From Aphelocoma coerulescens (Eukaryota; Chordata; Aves; Passeriformes; Corvidae): DNA of 64,000 nucleotides. This document shows positions 47,967-60,391 of the stretch, in pieces. The notes under the pieces are model-generated. The model was not told the DNA's origin. It did not search any database and worked only from the letters and a program-made list of their open reading frames with translations. Within the stretch, counting starts at the first letter, position 1; each line of letters opens with the position of its first letter. The stretch lies in assembly GCF_041296385.1 (NCBI RefSeq), contig NW_027184079.1:806001-870000 (forward strand), in the 5' to 3' direction. Position numbers and translations under genes: made by a program.

Positions 47967-49166
47967 ACAGGAGTCCCTGCTCTCCCAGAGCCATGTCGAT
48001 CATCAGAAGCTGCTTGTGGCTGCGGATGCAGATGGCCACAAAAGGCCTAGAAGTAAAATCTGGAGCAAGGTCGTGTGCAAGATTTTCCCAGAGAAAAGCA
48101 TCCTAGGAGCAGCAAGTGTACTGGAGGTGCCAGTTGCCAGTATATGACTCCTAGGATGCTGTGGCGCAGCCAAAGGTGAAGAGGCTCAGAGAGCTGCCAG
48201 ACACGATCCTCGAGCAGCAAAGGCAGGTGTTTGCAGCTCCAGGGAATTCCCTGCCGTCAGCAGTGGAGGAGCAGGATGAGGAAGATCTCGACGCTTGGGC
48301 TACTTGTGGCAAGAGTGTCCAAGGCTCCCAGTGCCTCCGTGGGAGCTGCGGGACTGGAGGCGGAGGAAGGCCTTTGGGCAGGACTGGCTGCTCCCTCAGA
48401 GCCGTGGCTCTCAGCAGAACCGTCTCATTGCTGAGGATGCACCTGTCCAGGAAGAGCATTGCAGAGGAGTAGGAGTCCAGCTCATTGCAGTAAGGGAATG
48501 GCTGAGGGATGTTTCCCAGGAGCAACTTTGCTGGAGGTGCCAGTTCCAGTCCGTGACTTGCAGGATGCTGCAGCACTGCCATAGGAGAAGGCGTTTGGCA
48601 TGATGCTAGAGAAGATCCTCGAGCAGCAAAGGCAAGTGTTTGCAGCTCCAGGGAATTCCTAGATGTCAGCAGTGGAAGATCAGGATGAGGAATATCTCCA
48701 GGCTTGGGCTACTTGTGGCAAGAGCCTCCATCCCTGCCCGAGCTTGGGTGAGAGTTGCCAGAGCGCAGACGGAGGAAGGCCTTTGGACAGGTGCAAGGTA
48801 AGAATGATGCATGGTCGGCAGTCGTGGTGTAAACAGAAACATTTCTTGCAATCATCCCTACTGTTAGAGTAGTTTCACTTTCCGGTTTGAATAGCGTGAG
48901 CCTGGAAAGCCAATAGTCTAAGTGTTCAGATGTCTGGTACCCAATAGTAGACATGAACTCATGTCTCTCATAGAAACATCAGGCTTTTTCCTTAAGCCAA
49001 GTGCTGGGAGGGGAATTTCTTCTGCAAAACTACTGTGCTTCTGCTGCTTGTTCCATTTTAGAAAGTTTCCTCCTTTGGCCCTGCCTTGATTGAATAGTCC
49101 TTTTTCTTCTAACTAGAAGCTCCAGGTTTTCTTCTTACAAGTTGTCTTTGTTTTCTTTGTCCACAG
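47967..49166 (+). repeat. Monomer 43, type L1
   Basis: Exon ends 48797. GAGCCGTGGC replaces the GAGCCGCGGC of other L1 copies. Confidence 0.9.
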
Positions 49167-50369
49167 ACAGGAGTCCCTGCTCTCCCAGAGCCCTGTTGAT
49201 CATCAGAACCTGCTTGTGGCTGAGGATGCAGATGGCCACGAAAGGCCTAGAAGTAAAATCGGCAGCAAGGTCGTGTGCAAGAAGATTTTCCCAGAGAAAA
49301 GCATCCTAGGAGCAGCAAGTGTCCTGGAGGTGCCAGTTGCCAGTATATGACTCCTAGGATGCTGTGGCGCTGCCAAAGGCAAAGAGGCTCAGAGATCTGC
49401 CAGACACGATCCTCCAGCAGGAAAGGCAGATGTTGGGAGCACCAGGGAATTCCCTGCCGTCAGCAGTGGAGGAGCAGGATGAGGAAGATGTCCACGCTTG
49501 GGCTACTTGTGGCAAGAGTGTCCAAGGCTCCCAGTGCCTCCGTGGGAGCTGCAGGACTGGTGACAGAGGGCAACCATTGGGCAGGACTGGCTGCTCCCTC
49601 AGAGCTGTGGCTCTCAGCAGAACCGTCTCATTGCTGAGGATGCACCTGTCCAGGAAGAGCATTGCAGAGGAGTAGGAGTCCAGCTCATTGCAGTAAGGGA
49701 ATGGCTGAGGGATGTTTCCCAGGAGCAACTTTGCTGGAGGTGCCAGTTCCAGTCCGTGGCTCGCAGGATGCTGCAGCGCTGCCATAGGAGAAGGGGTTTT
49801 GCATGATGCTAGAGAAGATCCTCGAGCAGCAAAGGCAGGTGTTTGCAGCTCCAGGGAATACCCTGACGTCAGCAGTGGAGTAGCAGGATGAGGAAGATGT
49901 CTACGCTTGGGCTACTTGTGGCAAGAGCCTCCATCCCTGCCCTTGCCTGGGTGAGAGTTGCCGGAGCGCAGATGGAGGAAGGCTTTTGGACAGGTGGAAG
50001 GTAAGAATGATGCATGGTCGGCAGTCGTGGTGTAAACAGAAACATTTCTTGCAATCATCCTTACTGTTAGAGTAGTTTCACTTTCCGGTTTGAATAGCGT
50101 GAGCCTGGAAAGCCAATAGTCTAAATGTTCAGATGTCTGGTACCCAGTAGTAGACATGAACTCAAGTCTCTCATAGAAACATGAGGTTTTTTCCTTAAGC
50201 CAAGTGCTGGGAGGGGAATTTCTTCTGCAAAAGTACTGTGCTTCTGCTGCTTGTTCCATTTTAGAAAGTTTCCTCCCTTGGCCCTGCCTTGATTGAATAG
50301 TCCTTTGTCTTCTATCTAGAAGCTCCAGGTTTTCTTCTTACAAGTTGTCTTTGTTTTCTTTGTCCACAG
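49167..50369 (+). repeat. Monomer 44, type L2a
   Basis: Exon ends 50000. It has GATGTTGGGAGC and GAGCTGTGG, b-form marks in an otherwise a-form copy. Confidence 0.9.
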
Positions 50370-51572
50370 ACAGGAGTCCCTGTTTTCCCAGAGCCATGTC
50401 GATCATCAGAAGCTGCTTGTGGCTGCGGATGCAGATGGCCACGAAAGGCCTAGAAGTAAAAACTGGAGCAATGTCGTGTCCAAAAAGATTTTCCCAGAGA
50501 AAAGCATCCTAGGAGCAGCAAGTGTCCTGTAGCTGCCAGTTTCCAGTATATGACTCTCAGGATGCTGTGGCGCTGCCAAAGGCGAAGAGGCTCAGAGAGC
50601 TGCCAGACACGATCCTCGAGCAGGAAAGGCAGATTTTAGGAGCTCCAGGGAATTCCCTGACGTCAGCAGTGGAGGAGCAGGATGAGGAAGATGTCCACGC
50701 TTGGGCTACTTGTGGCAAGAGTGTCCAAGGCTCCCAGTGCCTCCGTGGGAGCTGCAGGAGTGGAGTCAGAGGAAGGCCTTTTGACAGGACTGGCTGCTCC
50801 CTCAGAGCCATGGCTCTCAGCAGAACCGTCTCATTGCTGAGGATGCACCTGTCCAGGAAGAGCCTTGCAGAGGAGTAGGAGTCCAGCTCATTGCAGTAAG
50901 GGAATGGCTGAATGATGTTTCCCAGGAGCAACTATGCTGAAGGTGCCAGTTCCAGTCCATGGCTCGCAGGATGCTGCAGCACTGCCATAGGAGAAGGGGT
51001 TTGGCATGGTGCTAGAGAAGGTCCTCGAGCAGCAAAGGCAGGTGTTTGCAGCTCCAGGGAATACCCTGACGTCAGCAGTGGAGTAGCAGGATGAGGAAGA
51101 TGTCCACGCTTGGGCTACTTGTGGCAAGGGCCTCCATCCTTGCCCTTGCCTGGGTGAGAGTTGCCGGAGCGCAGACGGAGGAAGGCCTTTGGACAGGTGC
51201 AAGGTAAGAATGATGCATGGTCGGCAGTCGTGGTGCGAGCAGAAACATTTCTTGCAATCATCCCTACTGTTAGAGTAGTTTCACTTTCCGGTTTGAATAG
51301 CGTGAGCCTGGAAAGCCAATAGTCCAAATATTCAGATGTCTGGTACCCAATAGTAGACATGAACTCAAGTCTCTCATAGAAACATCAGGCGTTTTCCTTA
51401 AGCCAAGTGCTGGGAGGGGAATTTCTTCTGCAATACTGCTGTGCTTCTGCTGCTTGTTCCATTTTAGAAAGTTTCCTCCCTTGGCTCTGCCTTGATTGAA
51501 TAGTCCTTTCTCTTCTAACTAGAAGCTCCAGGTTTTCTTCTTACAAGTTGTCTTTGTTTTCTTTGTCCACAG
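50370..51572 (+). repeat. Monomer 45, type L3
   Basis: Exon ends 51203. GGGAGCTGCAGGAG in place of the GGGAGCTTCAGGAG of monomers 4, 9, 20, 25 and 35. Confidence 0.9.
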
Positions 51573-52776
51573 ACAGGAGTCCCTGCTCTCCCAGAGCCAT
51601 GTCGATCATCAGAAGCTGCTTGTGGCTGCGGATGCAGATGGCCACAAAAGGTCTAGAAGTAAAATCTGCAGCAAGGTTGTGTGCAAGAAGATTTTCCCAG
51701 AGAAAAGCATCCTAGGAGCAGCAAGTGTCCTGGAGGTGCCAGTTGCCAGTATATGACTCCTAGGATGCTGTTGCGCTTCCAAAGTGTAAGAGGCTCAGAG
51801 AGCTGCCAGACACGATCCTCGAGCAGGAAAGGCAGATGTTGGGAGCTCCAGGGAATTCCCTGATGTCAGCAGTGGAGGAGCAGGATGAGGAAGATCTCGA
51901 CGCTTGGGCTACTTGTGGCAAGAGTGTCCAAGGCTCCCAGTGCCTCCGTGGGAGCTGCAGGACTGGTGACGGAGGAAGGCCTTTGGGCAGGACTGGCTGC
52001 TCCCTCAGAGCCGTGGCTCTCAGCAGAACCGTCTCATTGCTGAGGATGCACCTATCCAGGAAGAGCCTTGCAAAGGTGTAGGAGTCCAGCTCATTGCAGT
52101 AAGGGAATGGCTGAAGGATGTTTCCCAGGAGCAACTATGCTGAAGGTGCCAGTTCCAGTCCATGGCTCGCAGGATGCTGCAGCACTGCCATAGGAGAAGG
52201 CATTTGGCATGGTGCTAGAGAAGATCCTCGAGCAGCAAAGGCAAGTGTTTGCAGCTCCAGGGAATTCCTAGATGTCAGCAGTGGAAGATCAGGATGAGGA
52301 ATATCTCCAGGCTTGGGCTACTTGTGGCAAGAGCCTCCATCCCTGCCCGAGCTTGGGTGAGAGTTGCCAGAGCGCAGACGGAGGAAGGCCTTTGGACAGG
52401 TGCAAGGTAAGAATGATGCATGGTCGGCAGTCGTGGTGTGAGCAGAAACATTTCTTGCAATCGCCTCTAGCTTTTAGAGTAGTTTCACTTTCCGGTTTGA
52501 ATAGTGTGAGCCTGGAAAGCCAATAGTCTAAATGTTCAGATGTCTGGAACCCAATAGTAGACATGAACTCAAGTCTCTCATAGAAACATCAGGCTTTTTC
52601 CTTAAGCCAAGTGCTGGGAGGGGAATTTCTTCTGCAAAACTGCTCTGCTTCTGCTGCTTGTTCCATTTTAGAAAGTTTCCTGCTTTGGCCCTGCCTTGAT
52701 TGAATAGTCCTTTCTCTTCTATCTAGAAGCTCCAGGTTTTCTTCTTACAAGTTGTCTTTGTTTTCTTTGTCCACAG
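51573..52776 (+). repeat. Monomer 46, type L4 without insertion
   Basis: Exon ends 52406 (834 bp); intron 370 bp. GACTGGTGACGG marks the state without the insertion. Confidence 0.9.
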
Positions 52777-53571
52777 ACAGGAGTCCCTGCTCTCCCAGAG
52801 CCCTGTTGATCATCAGAAGCTGCTTGTGGCTGAGGATGCAGATGGCCACGAAAGGCCTAGAAGTAAAATCGGCAGCAATGTCGTGTGCAAGAAGATTTTC
52901 CCAGAGAAAAGCATCCTAGGAGCAGCAAGTGTCCTGGAGGTGCCAGTTGCCAGTATATGACTCCTAGGATGCTGTGGCGCTACCAGAGGTGAAGAGGCTC
53001 AGAGAGCTGCCAGACATGATCCTCCAGCTGGAAAGGCAGATGTTTGGAGCTCCAGGGAATTCCCTGACGTCAGCAGTGGAGGAGCAGGATGAGGAAGATG
53101 TCCACGCTTGGGCTACTTGTGGCAAGAGTGTCCAAGGCTCCCAGTGCCTCCGTGAGAGCGGCAGGACTGGAGACGGAGGAAGGCCTTTGGACAGGTGCAA
53201 GGTAAGAATGATGCATGGTCCCCAGTTGTGGTGAATACAGAAACATTTCTTCGAAGCATCTCTAGCTTTTGAAATAGTTTGACATTCCGGTTTGAATTGC
53301 GTGAGCCTGGAAAGCCAGTAGTCTAAATGTTCAGATGTCTGCTATCCAATAGTAGACATGAACTCAAGTCTCTCATAGAAACATCATGCTTTTTCCTTAA
53401 GCCAAGTGCGGGGAGGGGAATTTCTTCTGCAAAACTACTGTGCTTCTGCTGCTTGTTCCATTTTAGAAAGTTTCCTCCCTTGGCCCTGCCTTGATTGAAT
53501 AGTCCTTTCTCTTCTAACTAGAAGCTCCAGGTTTTAATCTTACAAGTTGTCTTTGTTTTCTTTGTCCACAG
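52777..53571 (+). repeat. Monomer 47, type S
   Basis: Exon ends 53201. GTAAGAATGATGC donor side but AAGTGCGGGGAGG later in the intron. Confidence 0.9.
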
Positions 53572-54774
53572 ACAGGGGTCCCTGCTCTCCCAGAGCCATG
53601 TCGATCATCAGAAGCTTCTTGTGGCTGAGAATGCAGATGGCCACGAAAGGCCTAGAAGTAAAATCGGCAGCAAGGTCGTGTGCAAGAAGATTTTCCCAGA
53701 GAAAAGCATCCTAGGAGCAGCAAGTGTCCTGGAGGTGCCAGTTGCCAGTATATGACTCCTAGGATGCTGTGGCGCTGCCAAAGGCAAAGAGGCTCAGAGA
53801 TCTGCCAGACACGATCCTCCAGCAGGAAAGGCAGATGTTTGGAGCACCAGGGAATTCCCTGCCGTCAGCAGTGGAGGAGCAGGATGAGGAAGATGTCCAC
53901 GCTTGGGCTACTTGTGGCAAGAGTGTCCAAGGCTCCCAGTGCCTCCGTGGGAGCTGCAGGACTGGTGACAGAGGGCAACCATTGGGCAGGACTGGCTGCT
54001 CCCTCAGAGCTGTGGCTCTCAGCAGAACCGTCTCATTGCTGAGGATGCACCTGTCCAGGAAGAGCATTGCAGAGGAGTAGGAGTCCAGCTCATTGCAGTA
54101 AGGGAATGGCTGAGGGATGTTTCCCAGGAGCAACTTTGCTGGAGGTGCCAGTTCCAGTCCGTGGCTCGCAGGATGCTGCAGCACTGCCATAGGAGAAGGG
54201 GTTTTGCATGATGCTAGAGAAGATCCTCGAGCAGCAAAGGCAGGTGTTTGCAGCTCCAGGGAATACCCTGACGTCAGCAGTGGAGTAGCAGGATGAGGAA
54301 GATGTCTACGCTTGGGCTACTTGTGGCAAGAGCCTCCATCCCTGCCCTTGCCTGGGTGAGAGTTGCCGGAGCGCAGATGGAGGAAGGCTTTTGGACAGGT
54401 GGAAGGTAAGAATGATGCATGGTCGGCAGTCGTGGTGTAAACAGAAACATTTCTTGCAATCATCCTTACTGTTAGAGTAGTTTCACTTTCCGGTTTGAAT
54501 AGCGTGAGCCTGGAAAGCCAATAGTCTAAATGTTCAGATGTCTGGTACCCAGTAGTAGACATGAACTCAAGTCTCTCATAGAAACATGAGGTTTTTTCCT
54601 TAAGCCAAGTGCTGGGAAGGGAATTTCTTCTGCAAAACTACTGTGCTTCTGCTGCTTGTTCCATTTTAGAAAGTTTCCTCCCTTGGCCCTGCCTTGATTG
54701 AATAGTCCTTTGTCTTCTATCTAGAAGCTCCAGGTTTTCTTCTTACAAGTTGTCTTTGTTTTCTTTGTCCACAG
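53572..54774 (+). repeat. Monomer 48, L2b/L2a hybrid
   Basis: Exon ends 54405. It switches from b form (GAAGCTTCTTGTGGCTGAG) to a form (AAGTAAAATCGGC) between about 53635 and 53660. Confidence 0.88.
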
Positions 54775-55977
54775 ACAGGAGTCCCTGTTTTCCCAGAGCC
54801 ATGTCGATCATCAGAAGCTGCTTGTGGCTGCGGATGCAGATGGCCACGAAAGGCCTAGAAGTAAAAACTGGAGCAATGTCGTGTCCAAAAAGATTTTCCC
54901 AGAGAAAAGCATCCTAGGAGCAGCAAGTGTCCTGTAGCTGCCAGTTTCCAGTATATGACTCTCAGGATGCTGTGGCGCTGCCAAAGGCGAAGAGGCTCAG
55001 AGAGCTGCCAGACACGATCCTCGAGCAGGAAAGGCAGATTTTAGGAGCTCCAGGGAATTCCCTGACGTCAGCAGTGGAGGAGCAGGATGAGGAAGATGTC
55101 CACGCTTGGGCTACTTGTGGCAAGAGTGTCCAAGGCTCCCAGTGCCTCCGTGGGAGCTGCAGGAGTGGAGTCAGAGGAAGGCCTTTTGACAGGACTGGCT
55201 GCTCCCTCAGAGCCATGGCTCTCAGCAGAACCGTCTCATTGCTGAGGATGCACCTGTCCAGGAAGAGCCTTGCAGAGGAGTAGGAGTCCAGCTCATTGCA
55301 GTAAGGGAATGGCTGAATGATGTTTCCCAGGAGCAACTATGCTGAAGGTGCCAGTTCCAGTCCATGGCTCGCAGGATGCTGCAGCACTGCCATAGGAGAA
55401 GGGGTTTGGCATGGTGCTAGAGAAGGTCCTCGAGCAGCAAAGGCAGGTGTTTGCAGCTCCAGGGAATACCCTGACGTCAGCAGTGGAGTAGCAGGATGAG
55501 GAAGATGTCCACGCTTGGGCTACTTGTGGCAAGGGCCTCCATCCTTGCCCTTGCCTGGGTGAGAGTTGCCGGAGCGCAGACGGAGGAAGGCCTTTGGACA
55601 GGTGCAAGGTAAGAATGATGCATGGTCGGCAGTCGTGGTGCGAGCAGAAACATTTCTTGCAATCATCCCTACTGTTAGAGTAGTTTCACTTTCCGGTTTG
55701 AATAGCGTGAGCCTGGAAAGCCAATAGTCCAAATATTCAGATGTCTGGTACCCAATAGTAGACATGAACTCAAGTCTCTCATAGAAACATCAGGCGTTTT
55801 CCTTAAGCCAACTGCTGGGAGGGGAATTTCTTCTGCAATACTGCTGTGCTTCTGCTGCTTGTTCCATTTTAGAAAGTTTCCTCCCTTGGCTCTGCCTTGA
55901 TTGAATAGTCCTTTCTCTTCTAACTAGAAGCTCCAGGTTTTCTTCTTACAAGTTGTCTTTGTTTTCTTTGTCCACAG
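54775..55977 (+). repeat. Monomer 49, type L3
   Basis: Exon ends 55608. Like monomer 45; intron has AAGCCAACTGCTGG, a private change. Confidence 0.9.
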
Positions 55978-57190
55978 ACAGGAGTCCCTGCTCTCCCAGA
56001 GCCATGTCGATCATCAGAAGCTGCTTGTGGCTGCGGATGCAGATGGCCACAAAAGGCCTAGAAGTAAAATCTGCAGCAAGGTTGTGTGCAAGAAGATTTT
56101 CCCAGAGAAAAGCATCCTAGGAGCAGCAAGTGTCCTGGAGGTGCCAGTTGCCAGTATATGACTCCTAGGATGCTGTTGCGCTTCCAAAGTGTAAGAGGCT
56201 CAGAGAGCTGCCAGACACGATCCTCGAGCAGGAAAGGCAGATGTTGGGAGCTCCAGGGAATTCCCTGATGTCAGCAGTGGAGGAGCAGGATGAGGAAGAT
56301 CTCGACGCTTGGGCTACTTGTGGCAAGAGTGTCCAAGGCTCCCAGTGCCTCCGTGGGAGCTGCAGGACTGGAGGACTGCAGGACGGAGGAAGGCCTTTGG
56401 GCAGGACTGGCTGCTCCCTCAGAGCCGTGGCTCTCAGCAGAGCCGTCTCATTGCTGAGGATGCACCTATCCAGGAAGAGCCTTGCAAAGGTGTAGGAGTC
56501 CAGCTCATTGCAGTAAGGGAATGGCTGAAGGATGTTTCCCAGGAGCAACTATGCTAAAGGTGCCAGTTCCAGTCCATGGCTCGCAGGATGCTGCAGCACT
56601 GCCATAGGAGAAGGCATTTGGCATGGTGCTAGAGAAGATCCTCGAGCAGCAAAGGCAAGTGTTTGCAGCTCCAGGGAATTCCTAGATGTCAGCAGTGGAA
56701 GATCAGGATGAGGAATATCTCCAGGCTTGGGCTACTTGTGGCAAGAGCCTCCATCCCTGCCCGAGCTTGGGTGAGAGTTGCCAGAGCGCAGACGGAGGAA
56801 GGCCTTTGGACAGGTGCAAGGTAAGAATGATGCATGGTCGGCAGTCGTGGTGTGAGCAGAAACATTTCTTGCAATCGCCTCTAGCTTTTAGAGTAGTTTC
56901 ACTTTCCGGTTTGAATGGTGTGAGCCTGGAAAGCCAATAGTCTAAATGTTCAGATGTCTGGAACCCAATAGTAGACATGAACTCAAGTCTCTCATAGAAA
57001 CATCAGGCTTTTTCCTTAAGCCAAGTGCTGGGAGGGGAATTTCTTCTGCAAAACTGCTCTGCTTCTGCTGCTTGTTCCATTTTAGAAAGTTTCCTGCTTT
57101 GTCCCTGCCTTGATTGAATAGTCCTTTCTCTTCTATCTAGAAGCTCCAGGTTTTCTTCTTACAAGTTGTCTTTGTTTTCTTTGTCCACAG
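55978..57190 (+). repeat. Monomer 50, type L4
   Basis: Exon ends 56820 with the insertion. Private changes include CAGCAGAGCCG and ACTATGCTAAAGG. Confidence 0.9.
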
Positions 57191-57985
57191 ACAGGAGTCC
57201 CTGCTCTCCCAGAGCCCTGTTGATCATCAGAAGCTGCTTGTGGCTGAGGATGCAGATGGCCACGAAAGGCCTAGAAGTAAAATCGGCAGCAATGTCGTGT
57301 GCAAGAAGATTTTCCCAGAGAAAAGCATCCTAGGAGCAGCAAGTGTCCTGGAGGTGCCAGTTGCCAGTATATGACTCCTAGGATGCTGTGGCGCTACCAG
57401 AGGTGAAGAGGCTCAGAGAGCTGCCAGACATGATCCTCCAGCTGGAAAGGCAGATGTTTGGAGCTCCAGGGAATTCCCTGACGTCAGCAGTGGAGGAGCA
57501 GGATGAGGAAGATGTCCACGCTTGGGCTACTTGTGGCAAGAGTGTCCAAGGCTCCCAGTGCCTCCGTGAGAGCGGCAGGACTGGAGACGGAGGAAGGCCT
57601 TTGGACAGGTGCAAGGTAAGAATGATGCATGGTCCCCAGTTGTGGTGAATACAGAAACATTTCTTCGAAGCATCTCTAGCTTTTGAAATAGTTTGACATT
57701 CCGGTTTGAATTGCGTGAGCCTGGAAAGCCAGTAGTCTAAATGTTCAGATGTCTGCTATCCAATAGTAGACATGAACTCAAGTCTCTCATAGAAACATCA
57801 TGCTTTTTCCTTAAGCCAAGTGCGGGGAGGGGAATTTCTTCTGCAAAACTACTGTGCTTCTGCTGCTTGTTCCATTTTAGAAAGTTTCCTCCCTTGGCCC
57901 TGCCTTGATTGAATAGTCCTTTCTCTTCTAACTAGAAGCTCCAGGTTTTAATCTTACAAGTTGTCTTTGTTTTCTTTGTCCACAG
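57191..57985 (+). repeat. Monomer 51, type S
   Basis: Exon ends 57615. Matches monomer 47 at an offset of 4414. Confidence 0.9.
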
Positions 57986-59188
57986 ACAGGGGTCCCTGCT
58001 CTCCCAGAGCCATGTCGATCATCAGAAGCTTCTTGTGGCTGAGAATGCAGATGGCCACGAAAGGCCTAGGAGTAAAAACTGGAGCAAGGACGTGTGCAAG
58101 AAGTTTTTCCTAGAGGAAAGCATCCTAGGAGCAGCAAGTGTCCTGGAGGTGCCAGTTGCCAGTATATGACTCCTAGGATGCTGTGGCGCTGCCAAAGGCA
58201 AAGAGGCTCAGAGATCTGCCAGACACGATCCTCCAGCAGGAAAGGCAGATGTTGGGAGCACCAGGGAATTCCCTGACGTCAGCAGTGGAGGAGCAGGATG
58301 AGGAAGATGTCCACACTTGGGCTACTTGTGGCAAGAGTGTCCAAGGCTCCCAGTGCCTCCGTGGGAGCTGCAGGACTGGTGACAGAGGGCAACCATTGGG
58401 CAGGACTGGCTGCTTCCTCAGAGCTGTGGCTCTCAGCAGAACTGTCTCATTGCTGAGGATGCACCTGTCCAGGAAGAGCATTGCAGAGGAGTAGGAGTCC
58501 AGCTCATTGCAGTAAGGGAATGGCTGAGGGATGTTTCCCAGGAGCAACTTTGCTGGAGGTGCCAGTTCCAGTCCGTGGCTCGCAGGATGCTGCAGCTCTG
58601 CCTTAGGAGAAGGGGTTTTGCATGGTGCTAGAGAAGATCCTCGAGCAGCAAAGGCAGGTGTTTGCAGCTCCAGGGAATACCCTGACGTCAGCAGTGGAGT
58701 AGCAGGATGAGGAAGATGTCCACGCTTGGGCTACTTGTGGCAAGAGCCTCCATCCCTGCCCTTGCCTGGGTGAGAGTTGCCGGAGCGCAGATGGAGGAAG
58801 GCCTTTGGACAGGTGCAAGGTAAGAATGATGCATGGTCGGCAGTCGTGGTGTAAACAGAAACATTTCTTGCAATCATCCTTACTGTTAGAGTAGTTTCAC
58901 TTTCCGGTTTGAATAGCGTGAGCCTGGAAAGCCAATAGTCTAAATGTTCAGATGTCTGGTTCCCAGTAGTAGACATGAACTCAAGTCTCTCATAGAAACA
59001 TGAGGTTTTTTCCTTAAGCCAAGTGCTGGGAAGGGAATTTCTTCTGCAATACTGCTGTGCTTCTGCTGCTTGTTCCATTTTAGAAAGTTTCCTCCCTTGG
59101 CCCTGCCTTGATTGAATAGTCCTTTGTCTTCTATCTAGAAGCTCCAGGTTTTCTTCTTACAAGTTGTCTTTGTTTTCTTTGTCCACAG
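57986..59188 (+). repeat. Monomer 52, type L2b
   Basis: Exon ends 58819. TCCACACTTGG replaces TCCACGCTTGG (CpG loss). Confidence 0.9.
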
Positions 59189-60391
59189 ACAGGAGTCCCT
59201 GCTCTCCCAGAGCCATGTCGATCATCAGAAGCTGCTTGTGGCTGCGGATGCAGATGGCCACGAAAGGCCTAGAAGTAAAAACTGGAGCAATGTCGTGTCC
59301 AAGAAGATTTTCCCAGAGAAAAGCATCCTAGGAGCAGCAAGTGTCCTGTAGCTGCCAGTTTCCAGTATATGACTCTCAGGATGCTGTGGCGCTGCCAAAG
59401 GCGAAGAGGCTCAGAGAGCTGCCAGACACGATCCTCGAGCAGGAAAGGCAGATGTTGGGAGCACCAGGGAATTCCCTGATGTCAGCAGTGGAGGAGCAGG
59501 ATGAGGAAGATCTCGACGCTTGGGCTACTTGTGGCAAGAGTGTCCAAGGCTCCCAGTGCCTCCGTGGGAGCTGCAGGAGTGGAGTCAGAGGAAGGCCTTT
59601 GGACAGGACTGGCTGCTCCCTCAGAGCCATGGCTCTCAGCAGAACCGTCTCATTGCTGAGGATGCACCTGTCCAGGAAGAGCCTTGCAGAGGAGTAGGAG
59701 TCCAGCTCATTGCAGTAAGGGAATGGCTGAAGGATGTTTCCCAGGAGCAACTATGCTGAAGGTGCCAGTTCCAGTCCATGGCTCGCAGGATGCTGCAGCA
59801 CTGCCATAGGAGAAGGGGTTTGGCATGGTGCTAGAGAAGATCCTCGAGCCGCAAAGGCAGGTGTTTGCAGCTCCAGGGAATACCCTGACGTCAGCAGTGG
59901 AGTAGCAGGATGAGGAAGATGTCCACGCTTGGGCTACTTGTGGCAAGAGCCTCCATCCTTGCCCTTGCCTGGGTGAGAGTTGCCAGAGCGCAGACGGAGG
60001 AAGGCCTTTGGACAGGTGCAAGGTAAGAATGATGCATGGTCGGCAGTCGTGGTGTAAACAGAAACATTTCTTGCAATCATCCCTACTGTTAGAGTAGTTT
60101 CACTTTCCGGTTTGAATAGCGTGAGCCTGGAAAGCCAATAGTCTAAATGTTCAGATGTCTGGTACCCAATAGTAGACATGAACTCAAGTCTCTCATAGAA
60201 ACATCAGGCTTTTTCCTTAAGCCAAGTGCTGGGAGGGGAATTTCTTCTGCAAAACTACTGTGCTTCTGCTGCTTGTTCCATTTTAGAAAGTTTCCTCCCT
60301 TGGCCCTGCCTTGATTGAATAGTCCTTTTTTTTCTAACTAGAAGCTCCAGGTTTTCTTCTTACAAGTTGTCTTTGTTTTCTTTGTCCACAG
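59189..60391 (+). repeat. Monomer 53, type L3h
   Basis: Exon ends 60022. It has GATGTTGGGAGCACC in place of GATTTTAGGAGC, and CTCGAGCCGC in B. Confidence 0.88.

Larger units (their letters stand above)
47172..52776 (+). repeat. HOR 9, canonical order, L4 without insertion (5605 bp)
   Basis: Monomer starts 47172, 47967, 49167, 50370 and 51573. The L4 exon is 834 bp because the 9-bp insertion is missing and the site reads GACTGGTGACGG. Confidence 0.92.
52777..57190 (+). repeat. HOR 10, contracted, four monomers (4414 bp)
   Basis: Monomer starts 52777, 53572, 54775 and 55978, ordered S-L2-L3-L4. The L2 monomer switches from b-form to a-form sequence within its first 100 bp, marking a likely exchange point. 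Confidence 0.92.
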
